Of a DNA stretch of 64,000 nt, positions 37,301 through 45,165 are shown one piece after another. Within the stretch, counting starts at the first letter, position 1, and each line of letters begins with the position of its first letter. The stretch lies in contig JAAXWO010000004.1 of NCBI GenBank assembly GCA_013334965.1, positions 62,001-126,000 of the forward strand. The letters are read 5' to 3'. The position numbers were made by a program, and so were the translations under genes. The DNA comes from Chlorobiaceae bacterium. Its GTDB lineage: Bacteria > Bacteroidota > Chlorobiia > Chlorobiales > Chlorobiaceae. Under the pieces are notes generated by a model. That model was not told the DNA's origin. It worked only from the letters and a program-made list of their open reading frames with translations, and made no database searches.

Positions 37301-39754
37301 TGCAATTCCGCGGTTCGAAAAGGCGACGGCATAATCAGGCTTGAGCGCGATCGCCTCGTCATAACTCGCCACTGCCTCTTCAAACCGGTTGAGCTCTTTC
37401 AGTGAAAGCCCTTTGTTGGACCAGGCTTCGTATGCATAAGGGTTGATGGATATCGCATGATCATGATCCGCTATCGCACTCTCGAACTTTTTGAGATCAT
37501 GCAGCGCTACGCCCCGGTTTGAATAGGCATCCGTATAAGCAGGATTGATGGCGATCGCCCGATTGTAGCTCTCAACTGCCGCTTCAAGCTGGTTGAGCTC
37601 CTGCAACGCAAGCCCCCTGTTGTAATGAAATGCGGCACAATCAGGGTTGAATCTGATAGCCTGGTCCTGACTGGCTACCGCTGCATCGAACTGTTTGAGA
37701 TCCTTGAGTGCGTTGCCCCTGTTTGACCAGGCATCGGCATAATCGGCCCTGATGGCTATCGCCTTGTCGTAAGCCTCGACCGCCGCTTCAAACTGCCCGA
37801 GCCCATGGAACGCAATGGCCTGGTTGTAATGAAAAGCCGCATTATGGGGGTATATCTCAATGGCCCGACTTATCAACTCGATTGCAAGCCGGTGGTTTTG
37901 CCTTTGGCTGGCAATAACCCCCAGCAGGTGAAGGGAATCAAAATGATCCGGCTGAATTCGCAGTATCTGCTCATAGCGCAGTCGGGCCTGATCGAGTTGT
38001 CCCATCTGGTGCAGGGCCAGCGCTTGCCGAATGAGATCCCGGGGCTGGTCAAGCGCCTCTTCCGGAGACAGGGTCCGATTCATGAGACGACCAAAAGCAG
38101 CCAGATCGCCGCTGATCTTTTCCAGCACGCCCGCCCAATCCCCGATAGCATCCTGACGATACAATTTCATTGCTGGATACCAGGGCGTGTCCGCCCTGTC
38201 AAGCAACCAGCGCCAGTCGGGAACAAACGGAATAAGCACCCAGGTCGCCTTGCCCATGGCGGCGGCCAGATGAGCGACGCTCGTATCGACACTGATCACC
38301 AGATCGACCAGTTCACAAAGGGCTGCCGTATCGGAAAAGTCGTTCAGTTCATTCCCGTAATCGGAGATCTCCGGATGTGATGCGACGGTTGCCCTGTCAA
38401 CATCACGCACCTCCTTCTGGAGGCTCACATACTGAAACCCGGAGGGCAACTGGCTGATCAGTGTCGAAAGCTGAAGACTCCGGTTGGCGTCCTGATTGTG
38501 GGTTATGTCGCCACTCCATGCCAGACCGATTCTCGGCATCGTCCTCGGGCCCAGCCTGCGGCTCCAGGCAGCCACTTTTTCCGGTGTGGCAGACAGGTAT
38601 TGTCGTTCTGAAGGAATGGTTTCAAGGATCGTTCTGAATGCCAGGGGCAAACTCATCAAGGGGCAATGGAAATCAAACGCAGGTAGCGGACGACCTTTTT
38701 CAACAATCACGGCAACACCCTCCAGTTGCCCGAGCAGAGCCAGGAGAGGTTGATGAATTTCCAGTATCACCCGGGCTCCGAAGGCCGCCACAAGCTTCGC
38801 ATAACGGCAGAACTGGATCGTGTCGCCGTAACCCTGCTCTCCGTGCAAAAGTATGGTCCTGCCCTGTATGGATTCGTTGCCGAGCCATAGCCGCTGGCTG
38901 AAGTTGCGTATGGGCAGGCGAAAGTCACCCGTTTTCCATCTCCACTCATACAACTTCCAGCCATTGCAGAAATCCCCTTTCAACAGCAACGCCATAGCTT
39001 TGTTCAGATAGGCCAGGGCGAAATCCGGGTTGATCGCAATTGCCTGGTCATGGCTGCCGATGGCCTCATCGATCATTCCGAGGCCCTGCAGCGCGACTCC
39101 CCGGTTGAACCAGACGTCCGCATAATCCGGATTGATCGATATGGCCCGATCATAACTCGCCAACGCTGCTTCCTGCAGGTTGAGATCCTTCAGGGCATTG
39201 CCACGATCAGTCCATGCCGCATAAAAATCCGGTTTGCACTCTATTGCCCGCCCATAACTCACTACCGCCTCTTCAAACCGCTTAAGTTTATGCAAAACCA
39301 GCCCCCGGTTATACCACGCCACGGCATAATCAGACTGAGCCTGCAATGCCTGGTCATAACTCGCCAACGCAGCCTCCAGCTGATCGAGCTCCTTCAGCGC
39401 GTTACCCCTGTTGGACATCGCTTCGGCGTAATCGGGCTTGATCGATATCGCCTCATCATAGCTGCTGACAGCTTCCGCATACAGTTTAAGCCCCTGCAGT
39501 GCGAGACCCCTGTTGAAATAAAAAAGCGCCTTGCGAGGGGAAATCGCAATCGCCTGATTGATCAGCTCCAGCGCATGACGGTATTGTTTCGTCTGGTTGG
39601 CTATGACTCCCAGCAAATGAATTGAATCGAAATGTTCCGGCTCCATTCCAAGTATCTGCTCATAGAGCACTTGAGCTTGAGCGAGTTGGCCCTTCTGGTG
39701 CAGGTCCACTGCTTGCCGTAGCAGATCTTTGAGCCGGTCAGTCACAGGCCTCAA
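34382..39754 (-). CDS. Giant protein with three tandem TPR + GT9-like glycosyltransferase modules
   Basis: This 1790-residue protein consists of three copies of one module, at residues ~1-560, ~560-1188 and ~1188-1790. Each has 7-10 TPR units, then GWxLYEWRWK, LLHxEQGxGDTIQFCRY, FDCHCPLMSLPLAFRTTLETIP, PRIGLxWSGDTTHK and VDTSVAHLxxAMGRPTWVMI, the last resembling the donor site of GT9 (heptosyltransferase-like) enzymes. All three donor-site motifs are intact (VDTSVAHL, VDTSVAHL, VDTGIAHL). DNA of the modules is very similar in places, e.g. about 34920-34985 against 36720-36785, pointing to internal duplication. The start codon is non-ATG (TTG 39754, or GTG 39745). The gene lies 36 bp after a methyltransferase gene and overlaps copy B. 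A processive or multi-acceptor role is possible; the substrate is unknown. Confidence 0.88.
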   Translation of the reverse strand: MRPVTDRLKDLLRQAVDLHQKGQLAQAQVLYEQILGMEPEHFDSIHLLGVIANQTKQYRHALELINQAIAISPRKALFYFNRGLALQGLKLYAEAVSSYDEAISIKPDYAEAMSNRGNALKELDQLEAALASYDQALQAQSDYAVAWYNRGLVLHKLKRFEEAVVSYGRAIECKPDFYAAWTDRGNALKDLNLQEAALASYDRAISINPDYADVWFNRGVALQGLGMIDEAIGSHDQAIAINPDFALAYLNKAMALLLKGDFCNGWKLYEWRWKTGDFRLPIRNFSQRLWLGNESIQGRTILLHGEQGYGDTIQFCRYAKLVAAFGARVILEIHQPLLALLGQLEGVAVIVEKGRPLPAFDFHCPLMSLPLAFRTILETIPSERQYLSATPEKVAAWSRRLGPRTMPRIGLAWSGDITHNQDANRSLQLSTLISQLPSGFQYVSLQKEVRDVDRATVASHPEISDYGNELNDFSDTAALCELVDLVISVDTSVAHLAAAMGKATWVLIPFVPDWRWLLDRADTPWYPAMKLYRQDAIGDWAGVLEKISGDLAAFGRLMNRTLSPEEALDQPRDLIRQALALHQMGQLDQARLRYEQILRIQPDHFDSLHLLGVIASQRQNHRLAIELISRAIEIYPHNAAFHYNQAIAFHGLGQFEAAVEAYDKAIAIRADYADAWSNRGNALKDLKQFDAAVASQDQAIRFNPDCAAFHYNRGLALQELNQLEAAVESYNRAIAINPAYTDAYSNRGVALHDLKKFESAIADHDHAISINPYAYEAWSNKGLSLKELNRFEEAVASYDEAIALKPDYAVAFSNRGIALQMLDRLDDALASYDEAIALKPDYAVAYSNRGVALQGLRRLDESLADYDRAIALKPDYADAYWNKSLALLLAGNYSRGWELYEWRWKKEDFPDSERIFARKLWLGDDSIAGKSVLLHSEQGLGDTIQLCRYVKSAAELGARVVLEVQPSLVGLLRQLEGVAELVVKGGEHPEFDCHCPLMSLPLAFRTTLETIPSASKYLSVESFKVTEWSQRLGQKTRPRIGLVWSGETRHKNDRNRSVLLSSLLNTLPPEFEYVSLQKEVRAVDMETILSRSNISHYGEELKDFTDTAALCELMDVVVSVDTSVAHLGGAMGRPTWVMISYSPDWRWLLDRTDSPWYESVRVYRQESVGDWTSVFEDVRRDLVSLFLPQSGAKPLPDQVTGTVDELFRRALSYHQGGRHAEAKVLYAEILEILPDHFDSLQLLGVIALGDRDYLRAVELINQAIILYPCNAEFYFNRGNALYGLNQNEAAIASYDEATRLRPDHSEAWSNRGLSLKNLNQYEAAVASHDRAIAIKPDYSEAYYNRGNALFELHRYDAAVASYDCATGINPGFAEAWANRGLALKELHNHEEAVTSYDRAIAIRPDYGVAYSNRGNALFELHQYETALASYNDAIAINPGLAEAWANRGLALHRLNRLDEARADYDRAIALKPDFPLACLSKSIVLLLSGDYLKGWELYEWRWKTNDFRLPIRNFNRNLWLGSDSIKGKTILLHAEQGFGDTIQFCRYVKPVAALGARVLLEVQRPLIGLLRQLDGVAEFVVKGETLPDFDCHCPLMSLPLAFRTTLETIPSASKYLSVDRGRVRDWSHRLGTKKTPRIGLVWSGDTTHKNDGNRSVLLSSLLNALPSGFQYVSLQKEVRSVDLAKLQSRSDIRHFGDELKDFTDTAALCELMDVVISVDTGIAHLGAALGRPTWVMIPCSPDWRWLLDRTDSPWYESVSLYRQDSIGDWTSVFERVRADLISLLQKQGMR

Positions 39755-39790
39755 TGAATTTTTGGGATGTATGACACATTAGCGTAAAGC

Positions 39791-40570
39791 TTAAGAGGGA
39801 TTTACGGGATAAAACGCCGGCCTGGCCCAATCAGGAAGTTCCCTGAAAAACGCATGCATTCCCTGCGAAAAACTATGAAACTCAAATCCGTAACAAGCTC
39901 CCAGCATACGCAGGCTTTTGGTTGTATACAGTGAAATATGACCGTTTCGGGGAGAAGCGTACCACCAGGTCAATCGACCGTTTTCCAGAATCTGTCCGTC
40001 CGACACAACTGTGGAAAAGAGAAAAACGCTCTCCTTGCCAAGAAAACCTGCAACCTCTTCCATCATTCTGCGCGGCGCAGCGGCATGCTCAAAAACCTCA
40101 AATGCAGTAACCAGATCAAAATCCGAATGTTCCGGAACTGAACCCTCGTCATAATATGGATCATAACTGACAGCGTTGAATCCCGCATTTCTCAGCAATG
40201 AGACCATCTGACCCTGGCCGCCTCCATAATCAAGTATTTTCAGATGCTCCCGATATCCCTGAAACACCGCTGTAATGATATCGGCATGCAATTTCGGACG
40301 GGCTTCGACAAAATCCGGATCAAAATTCACATAGTCACCATTATAAATCAGGTTTCCGAATTGCTGTTTTGTCCATGAACAGAGTTCGGGAGAAAAAACA
40401 AAACCACACTCGGCACACCGGTAATAATAGACCGGCTTCAAGGATAAGGGAACAAACTTTCCGCGAACCTCCTGGCAGTTCTTCATGAAATCACAACAAT
40501 CATAAGGAGTGGCGATGTTGCCGCACACGAGACATACGCTACGCGCCATGAAAACCCCCAATGTTCTCAT
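39791..40570 (-). CDS. Zinc-ribbon class I SAM methyltransferase
   Basis: This 259-residue protein has an N-terminal zinc knuckle (CLVCG near residue 13 and CAECGFVF near 52). A Methyltransf_23 domain follows with LDYGGGQGQMVSLL, FDLVTAFEVFEHAAAP and FLFSTVV. Related enzymes with this layout methylate nucleotide-linked or glycan sugars. ATG at 40570 has AGAGG 7 nt upstream, so the MRTLGVF start is preferred over the ATG at 40549. It stands between the FkbM gene (76 bp upstream) and the giant TPR-GT gene (36 bp downstream), presumably in one transcript. It has the same domain plan as the interrupted gene at 27.1-27.9 kb. Confidence 0.82.
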   Translation of the reverse strand: MRTLGVFMARSVCLVCGNIATPYDCCDFMKNCQEVRGKFVPLSLKPVYYYRCAECGFVFSPELCSWTKQQFGNLIYNGDYVNFDPDFVEARPKLHADIITAVFQGYREHLKILDYGGGQGQMVSLLRNAGFNAVSYDPYYDEGSVPEHSDFDLVTAFEVFEHAAAPRRMMEEVAGFLGKESVFLFSTVVSDGQILENGRLTWWYASPRNGHISLYTTKSLRMLGACYGFEFHSFSQGMHAFFRELPDWARPAFYPVNPS

Positions 40571-40646
40571 TAGTTACCTCTTTATAAAGGCCGGGATCAG
40601 CGATACAGGTCTAACCACGACCACATGCCCCCGGGCACCCAACCCG

Positions 40647-41471
40647 TCAACGCTTGACAAAAGGGTGTTTTGTCGAGTCGCTGATCGGCTGCTCGCCCAA
40701 CTGAATCCGCTGGTTGTCGGAGTGCACACAGATCATGTTGACCGCCACCTGATTCGGATACAGATTTTCCTCACACCCGAAATAATTACCCTTGTTGAAA
40801 TACGGCACGCTATGCCACCAGCAGCGATAACCGTATGACCATAACAACTCAATGAGTTCCTGCGATTTCTCCAGGCGGTCGTTTTCAACATACAGCACCG
40901 GTTTTTTGGACTTGAGCACACCGGCCATACCGCGCAAGGCATCGCACTCCATGCCTTCCACATCAATTTTGACGAAATCGGGCGCCGGAATGATGCGCGC
41001 CATGTCGTCGCCTGTCCGACACTCAACCCTCGCGCCTCCGCCTGGGGAATTGACAAGGCTGATGCCCCCGAAATTCCCGGAACATCCGTACGAGATTTTA
41101 GGCAGCTCCAGTATCTCCGTCTTCTCTCCGAGCGCATAAGGGAAGGCCCGGGCCCAGCCAAATCCATTAAGGGCAAGATTTGCCGCCAGATTATTGAATA
41201 CCTCGGGTTGGGGCTCGAAGGCTATAAAATTTCCTTCGCTTCCCACCATTTTTGCAAGAGGAACCGCCAGCACTCCAATATTGGCGCCAACCTCCCATAC
41301 GGTGTCTCCCTTCCGTACCAGTTGACTGAACACCACAGCCTCAAGCTCGCTGCATTCACCATACAGTTCCAGCGCACGTCCGCAATAAAAGCAATGAAGG
41401 TTGTAGACAAACACACCGTGTTTTGCGTTCACCATCCTTTGATGCCCGGATAGCTGAGTAATCGTTCTCAT
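40647..41471 (-). CDS. FkbM-family methyltransferase
   Basis: This 274-residue protein has the FkbM layout: VWEVGANIGVLAVPLAKMVG (SAM site), FIAFEPQPEVFNNLAANLALNG, and DFVKIDVEGMECDALRGM. The domain typically O-methylates sugars or glycolipid and glycan residues. The last ~60 residues (YRCWWHSVPYFNKGNYFG) are aromatic-rich and common in family members near TPR-glycosyltransferases (family impression, not tested). It is the first gene of the minus-strand island operon and has a candidate promoter 45-73 bp upstream. The AT-rich leader shows no ribosome-binding site. Confidence 0.85.
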   Translation of the reverse strand: MRTITQLSGHQRMVNAKHGVFVYNLHCFYCGRALELYGECSELEAVVFSQLVRKGDTVWEVGANIGVLAVPLAKMVGSEGNFIAFEPQPEVFNNLAANLALNGFGWARAFPYALGEKTEILELPKISYGCSGNFGGISLVNSPGGGARVECRTGDDMARIIPAPDFVKIDVEGMECDALRGMAGVLKSKKPVLYVENDRLEKSQELIELLWSYGYRCWWHSVPYFNKGNYFGCEENLYPNQVAVNMICVHSDNQRIQLGEQPISDSTKHPFVKR

Positions 41472-41515
41472 GGCATTATTTTTAATTATTCTTCAATCGG
41501 CAGGCCATATGCCGG

Positions 41516-41544
41516 AGTATCAGTCACGAAGTTATCCAGGACAA
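41516..41544 (-). promoter_or_regulatory. Candidate promoter of the glycosylation island
   Basis: On the minus strand TTGTCC (41539-41544), a 17-bp spacer and GATACT (41516-41521) precede the FkbM start at 41471 by about 45 bp. Four of six bases match in each box. Confidence 0.4.
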
Positions 41545-41870
41545 GAAGCCTGACTATGGACTGGAGAGAGATGTAACAATGAGATCAACGGCAGCAATGC
41601 GCTCCCGGACGGCTTTGGGCTTTGCCAGAACGACGTAAAACTAAATATCACAGTTAATGCAGGAAGAAACAAGCGAAGCGAGGCCATATTGACACTGAAG
41701 CGATATGGAGGATATCGTCCATGAGCAGTGCCTGCCGAAGCATCAGGGCGTCTGAATGACCGACAGGCCATGATTCCCGTCGACGGCGCATTGAGCCATG
41801 CTAAACTTTTGAAAAAAGGATGCGGTGAGTGCATATTAAAGGAACACTCTTTAGTCGGCCCCTGAACAGA
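41545..41870 (+). other. Gap of about 430 bp with possible gene remnant
   Basis: No intact gene is convincing between the FkbM gene and purN (41472-41904). On the plus strand one frame reads like a coding remnant. Codons from about 41571 give NEINGSNALPDGFGLCQNDV and continue to a TGA at 41719-41721, after which the same frame stays open (VPAEASGRLNDRQAMIPVDG) to another TGA near 41866. A minus-strand frame (41532-41960) is open too but looks random and runs into purN. The stretch may be a decayed gene left where the island joins the core genome. Confidence 0.25.
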
Positions 41871-41904
41871 GCTGCCCTTTAAACGTGACAAGTAATTGAA
41901 CCCG

Positions 41905-42507
41905 ATGGTTATCGACAATAAAAAACGACTGGCTGTTTTCTGTTCCGGAACAGGCTCCAACTTTCGGGCTCTGTTCTATGCCATAATCGAACGCGGCCTG
42001 CAGGCCGAAATCGTCCTGTGCCTTTCCAACCGATCCCAGTGCGGCGCGATCGAGTTTGCAAAGGAGCAGAAAATGGAGACGATCCACCTCTCCGAAAAAC
42101 AGTTTGATTCCTCCGGGAACTATGCCGGAGCCATGTTAAAGGCCCTGCAGGATCACCGGATCGACTTCGTCCTGCTTTGCGGCTACTTGCGCAAGGTACC
42201 TGACGCTGTCGTGGCTGCATATCCCGAGCGGATAGTGAATATCCACCCGGCGCTGCTCCCGCAATTCGGAGGAGAGGGAATGTACGGCATCAATGTCCAC
42301 AGGGCGGTCATCGATTCGGGAGAAACGGTATCCGGCGCAACCGTTCATATGGTGAACGAAGAGTATGACAAAGGCAGGATCGTCATGCGGCGCAAGGTGC
42401 CCGTACTGAAAAGCGACACGCCCGAGATTCTCGCGGCAAGGGTGCTCGAATGCGAACATACGCTCTATCCGGACGCCCTCGAAAAACTGCTCGACGAACA
42501 TCCATGA
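41905..42507 (+). CDS. purN: Phosphoribosylglycinamide formyltransferase
   Basis: PurN transfers a formyl group from 10-formyltetrahydrofolate to GAR in purine synthesis. The 200 residues show LAVFCSGTGSNFRAL, the catalytic Asn-His region IVNIHPALLPQFGG, a following GMYGINVHRAVIDSGE, SGATVHMVNEEYDKG and the catalytic Asp in that last motif. ATG 41905 is used; a TTG at 41896 is the only upstream option. Its TGA overlaps the queE ATG (42504), so they are coupled. Other purine genes (purH, purF) are elsewhere in the window rather than in one operon. Confidence 0.94.
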   Translation: MVIDNKKRLAVFCSGTGSNFRALFYAIIERGLQAEIVLCLSNRSQCGAIEFAKEQKMETIHLSEKQFDSSGNYAGAMLKALQDHRIDFVLLCGYLRKVPDAVVAAYPERIVNIHPALLPQFGGEGMYGINVHRAVIDSGETVSGATVHMVNEEYDKGRIVMRRKVPVLKSDTPEILAARVLECEHTLYPDALEKLLDEHP

Positions 42508-43166
42508 CCATGGGGACACATATCCTCGTCAGTGAGATCTTTCACTCCATACAGGGGGAATCATCCTTCGCCGGCTGGCCCTGCGCATTCATACGCCTTG
42601 CCGGATGCGGCCACGGATGCAGGCACTGCGACACGGCTTATGCCGAAGAAGAGGGGATCCTGATGCCGATCGAAGAGGCAGTTCGCCAGGCACTGTCGTT
42701 CGGGGCGCCATGCGTTGAAGTCACCGGCGGCGAGCCGCTCCGACAGCCCGGCGTCTACCCACTGCTCAAAGCCCTGTGTGACGGCAGCCCTCATGTGCTG
42801 CTCGAAACAGGCGGATTCCTTCCGGTCGACCGGGTAGATCCCCGCGTCCTGTCCATTATCGACATCAAGCCTCCATCGTCAGGAGTAGCGGAAGACAACT
42901 GCATCGAAAACATCCCGATTGCGCAACGGACGCCAGGGAAGTTCGAATTCAAGTTCGTGCTGGCATCCCGTGCTGACTATCTCTGGGCGAAATCCTTCAT
43001 CACCGTGCACGGCATGGCCGGAACCTGCACGATCATCTTCGGAGCTGTGTTCGGAGAACTCGATCCCCGGTACCTTGCCGAATGGATTCTCGAAGACCGG
43101 CTTCCCGTAAGGATGCAGCTGCAGTTGCACAAGTATATCTGGAAACCCGATACAAGGGGTGTGTAA
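42504..43166 (+). CDS. queE: 7-carboxy-7-deazaguanine synthase
   Basis: QueE is a radical-SAM enzyme that contracts the pterin ring to make the 7-deazaguanine core of queuosine. The 220 residues carry FHSIQGESSFAGWPCAFIRL and a CxxxCxxC cluster motif (CGHGCRHCDTAY), then VEVTGGEPLRQ and DIKPPSSG. ATG 42504 overlaps the purN stop; ATG 42510 is an alternative. The next gene begins directly after its TAA (43164-43166). QueG at 26 kb completes a later step of the same pathway. Confidence 0.94.
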   Translation: MTMGTHILVSEIFHSIQGESSFAGWPCAFIRLAGCGHGCRHCDTAYAEEEGILMPIEEAVRQALSFGAPCVEVTGGEPLRQPGVYPLLKALCDGSPHVLLETGGFLPVDRVDPRVLSIIDIKPPSSGVAEDNCIENIPIAQRTPGKFEFKFVLASRADYLWAKSFITVHGMAGTCTIIFGAVFGELDPRYLAEWILEDRLPVRMQLQLHKYIWKPDTRGV

Positions 43167-44153
43167 ATGACCTCTCTCTCCGTCATCGTGCCCCTGTTCA
43201 ACGAGCAGGAATCGCTTCCCGAGCTCTGCAACCGCCTCCTCGGGGCGCTTGCGGATCCTGGCCTGCACCGTTGCTTCCCCAACGGGTTCAGCTTTGAAAT
43301 CATCATGGTCGACGACGGCTCGACTGACGGATCCGTGAGGCTCATCAGGCAGATGATCGCTGAAAGGCCCGAGATCCGCCTCATCTCCTTCAGAAGGAAC
43401 TACGGAAAGACCGCCGCGCTCTCGGCAGGCTTCAGGGCCGCTTCCGGAGAGGTCGTCATCACGATCGACGCCGACCTGCAGGACGATCCGGAGGAATTTC
43501 GTCCGCTCGTCATGAAAATCCAGGAGGGTTTCGACATGGTGAGCGGCTGGAAACAGCAGCGAAACGACCCGATCAGCAAAACCCTGCCATCGAAAATCTT
43601 CAACCTGACGACCCGCATGTTCAGCGGAATTCCGCTGCACGACTTCAACTGCGGCCTGAAAGCATACCGTTGCGAACTGGCCGCATCACTCGACCTGCAC
43701 GGAGAGATGCACCGGTACATCCCTGTCCTGGCGAAATGGAAAGGGTTCAGGGTCACGGAGATCCCGGTGAAGCACCATCCGCGTAAATACGGGAAAAGCA
43801 AGTTCGGCTCTGCAAGGTTTTTTGCCGGCCTGTTCGACTTTCTGTCAGTCATGTTCATCACGCGCTACCTGAAGCGTCCGATGCACTTTTTCGGCATGAT
43901 GGGGCTCTGCAGCTTTATGACCGGACTCATCATCAGCCTCTATGTAACAGCCGACAAGCTGATGAATCACAAGCCGGTAAGCAACCGGCCGATCCTCTTT
44001 CTCGGCATCCTGCTGATCATCCTCGGGGTTCAGCTCTTCTCGACCGGACTGCTCGGCGAAATGCTTTCGACCCGTCCGACGCATGAGGCGGGCTGGGCCG
44101 TCCGTGAGACAGGCAACATTCCGGAAGAGAGCCTTGAAAAACTGAAGGAATAA
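43167..44153 (+). CDS. Family 2 glycosyltransferase (dolichyl/undecaprenyl-phosphate sugar transferase type)
   Basis: The 328 residues have a GT-A domain with LSVIVPLFNEQESLPEL, IIMVDDGSTDGS, the metal site ITIDADLQDDPEEF and a DFNCGLKAYR motif. Two C-terminal membrane helices follow (about 233-255 and 268-290). This is the DPM1/ArnC/GtrB plan: transfer of a sugar from a nucleotide to a polyprenyl phosphate at the inner membrane, giving lipid-linked donors for periplasmic glycosylation. The sugar is unknown. Its ATG abuts the queE stop, so expression is linked to queE without an obvious functional tie. Confidence 0.9.
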   Translation: MTSLSVIVPLFNEQESLPELCNRLLGALADPGLHRCFPNGFSFEIIMVDDGSTDGSVRLIRQMIAERPEIRLISFRRNYGKTAALSAGFRAASGEVVITIDADLQDDPEEFRPLVMKIQEGFDMVSGWKQQRNDPISKTLPSKIFNLTTRMFSGIPLHDFNCGLKAYRCELAASLDLHGEMHRYIPVLAKWKGFRVTEIPVKHHPRKYGKSKFGSARFFAGLFDFLSVMFITRYLKRPMHFFGMMGLCSFMTGLIISLYVTADKLMNHKPVSNRPILFLGILLIILGVQLFSTGLLGEMLSTRPTHEAGWAVRETGNIPEESLEKLKE

Positions 44154-44210
44154 GCCTGACTCGACCGGCTTGCTCAACCTGCATCACACCAAAACTTCGA
44201 AGAAGCAATC

Positions 44211-45056
44211 ATGAAACGTATCGGCGCACATGTCAGTATTGCCGGCGGCGTCGAAAACGCGCCGCTGAACGCACGGGAGATAGGAGCCACGGCATTTGCC
44301 ATGTTTACCAGGAACCAGCGCCAATGGCACTCACCGGAGCTCTCTCAGGGTTCGATAGAGGCCTTCAGGCATAACTGCCGGGAAGCAGGGTTCCTGCCGG
44401 GCCACATCCTGCCTCACGACAGCTACCTCATCAACCTCGGCCACCCGGAATCAGACAAACTCGACAAATCACGCCAGGCCTTCATCACCGAGATGAAACG
44501 CACTGAAGCGCTCGGGCTTGCCATGCTGAACTTCCATCCCGGCAGCCACCTCAACCTCGTCGACGAAGAGGAGTCACTGAAGCTCATTGCCGAATCGGTC
44601 AACCTGTCGCTTGAGGCAACCGGTGGCGTCACGGCAGTCATCGAAAATACCGCCGGCCAGGGAAGCAACCTCGGCTGGAAGTTCGAGCACCTTGCCATGA
44701 TCATCGAACAGGTCGAAGACAAAACGAGGGTCGGCGTCTGCCTCGACACCTGCCACCTTTTTGCGAGCGGTTACGACCTCCGGACTCCGGAGTCCTTCGA
44801 TGCCATGCTTGCGGAATTCGACCGTACCGTAGGGTTGAGCTACCTGAGGGGCATGCACCTGAACGACGCCAAACAGCAGCTCGGCAGCCGCGTCGACAGG
44901 CATGCATGCATCGGAAAGGGGATGATCGGCATCGATGCCTTCGCGCACATCATGCGCCACCCCGCACTTGACGAGCTCCCACTGATCCTCGAAACACCGG
45001 ACTCCGAAGGATGGCCTGAAGAGATAAGGATGCTGTATGGATTTACAGGGGAGTAA
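44211..45056 (+). CDS. nfo: Endonuclease IV (AP endonuclease)
   Basis: This 281-residue TIM-barrel enzyme cleaves the DNA backbone 5' of abasic sites in base-excision repair. The zinc ligands lie in the usual motifs: NFHPGSHLN (His), [13 protein letters not shown] (Glu), [13 protein letters not shown] (Asp, His), [16 protein letters not shown] and [10 protein letters not shown] (Glu). Length is typical. The 57-bp gap from the glycosyltransferase gene shows no terminator. It ends facing ftsX, with an inverted repeat between. Confidence 0.95.
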   Translation: MKRIGAHVSIAGGVENAPLNAREIGATAFAMFTRNQRQWHSPELSQGSIEAFRHNCREAGFLPGHILPHDSYLINLGHPESDKLDKSRQAFITEMKRTEALGLAMLNFHPGSHLNLVDEEESLKLIAESVNLSLEATGGVTAVIENTAGQGSNLGWKFEHLAMIIEQVEDKTRVGVCLDTCHLFASGYDLRTPESFDAMLAEFDRTVGLSYLRGMHLNDAKQQLGSRVDRHACIGKGMIGIDAFAHIMRHPALDELPLILETPDSEGWPEEIRMLYGFTGE

Positions 45057-45165
45057 GAAAGGGACTTAAAGAAATGGACCAAAAGGACTTAAGGGACCAG
45101 AAAGACATATGGGTTAAGATCACCGCCAGCAGGGCTCTTCCTTATGTCCCTTTGGTCCCTTTCCC
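45057..45165. repeat. Purine-rich repeat pair forming an inverted repeat between nfo and ftsX
   Basis: The plus strand after the nfo stop reads AAAGGGACTTAAAG, GGACCAAAAGGACTT and AAGGGACCAG. The minus strand after the ftsX stop reads AAAGGGACCAAAGGGACATA. The facing copies make 22-nt arms (45091-45112 and 45140-45161) that match at 18 positions, with a 27-nt loop. The hairpin could terminate both genes, although it lacks a long U-tract. Confidence 0.6.

Noticed and set aside
28900-39700. Regularly spaced ~102-bp repeats considered as a CRISPR-like array
   Set aside because: The period equals 34 codons of TPR units, and the repeats are coding and diverged, without spacers or cas genes.
41532-41960. 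142-codon minus-strand frame overlapping the purN start
   Set aside because: It reads antisense into purN, has random-looking composition and no ribosome-binding site.
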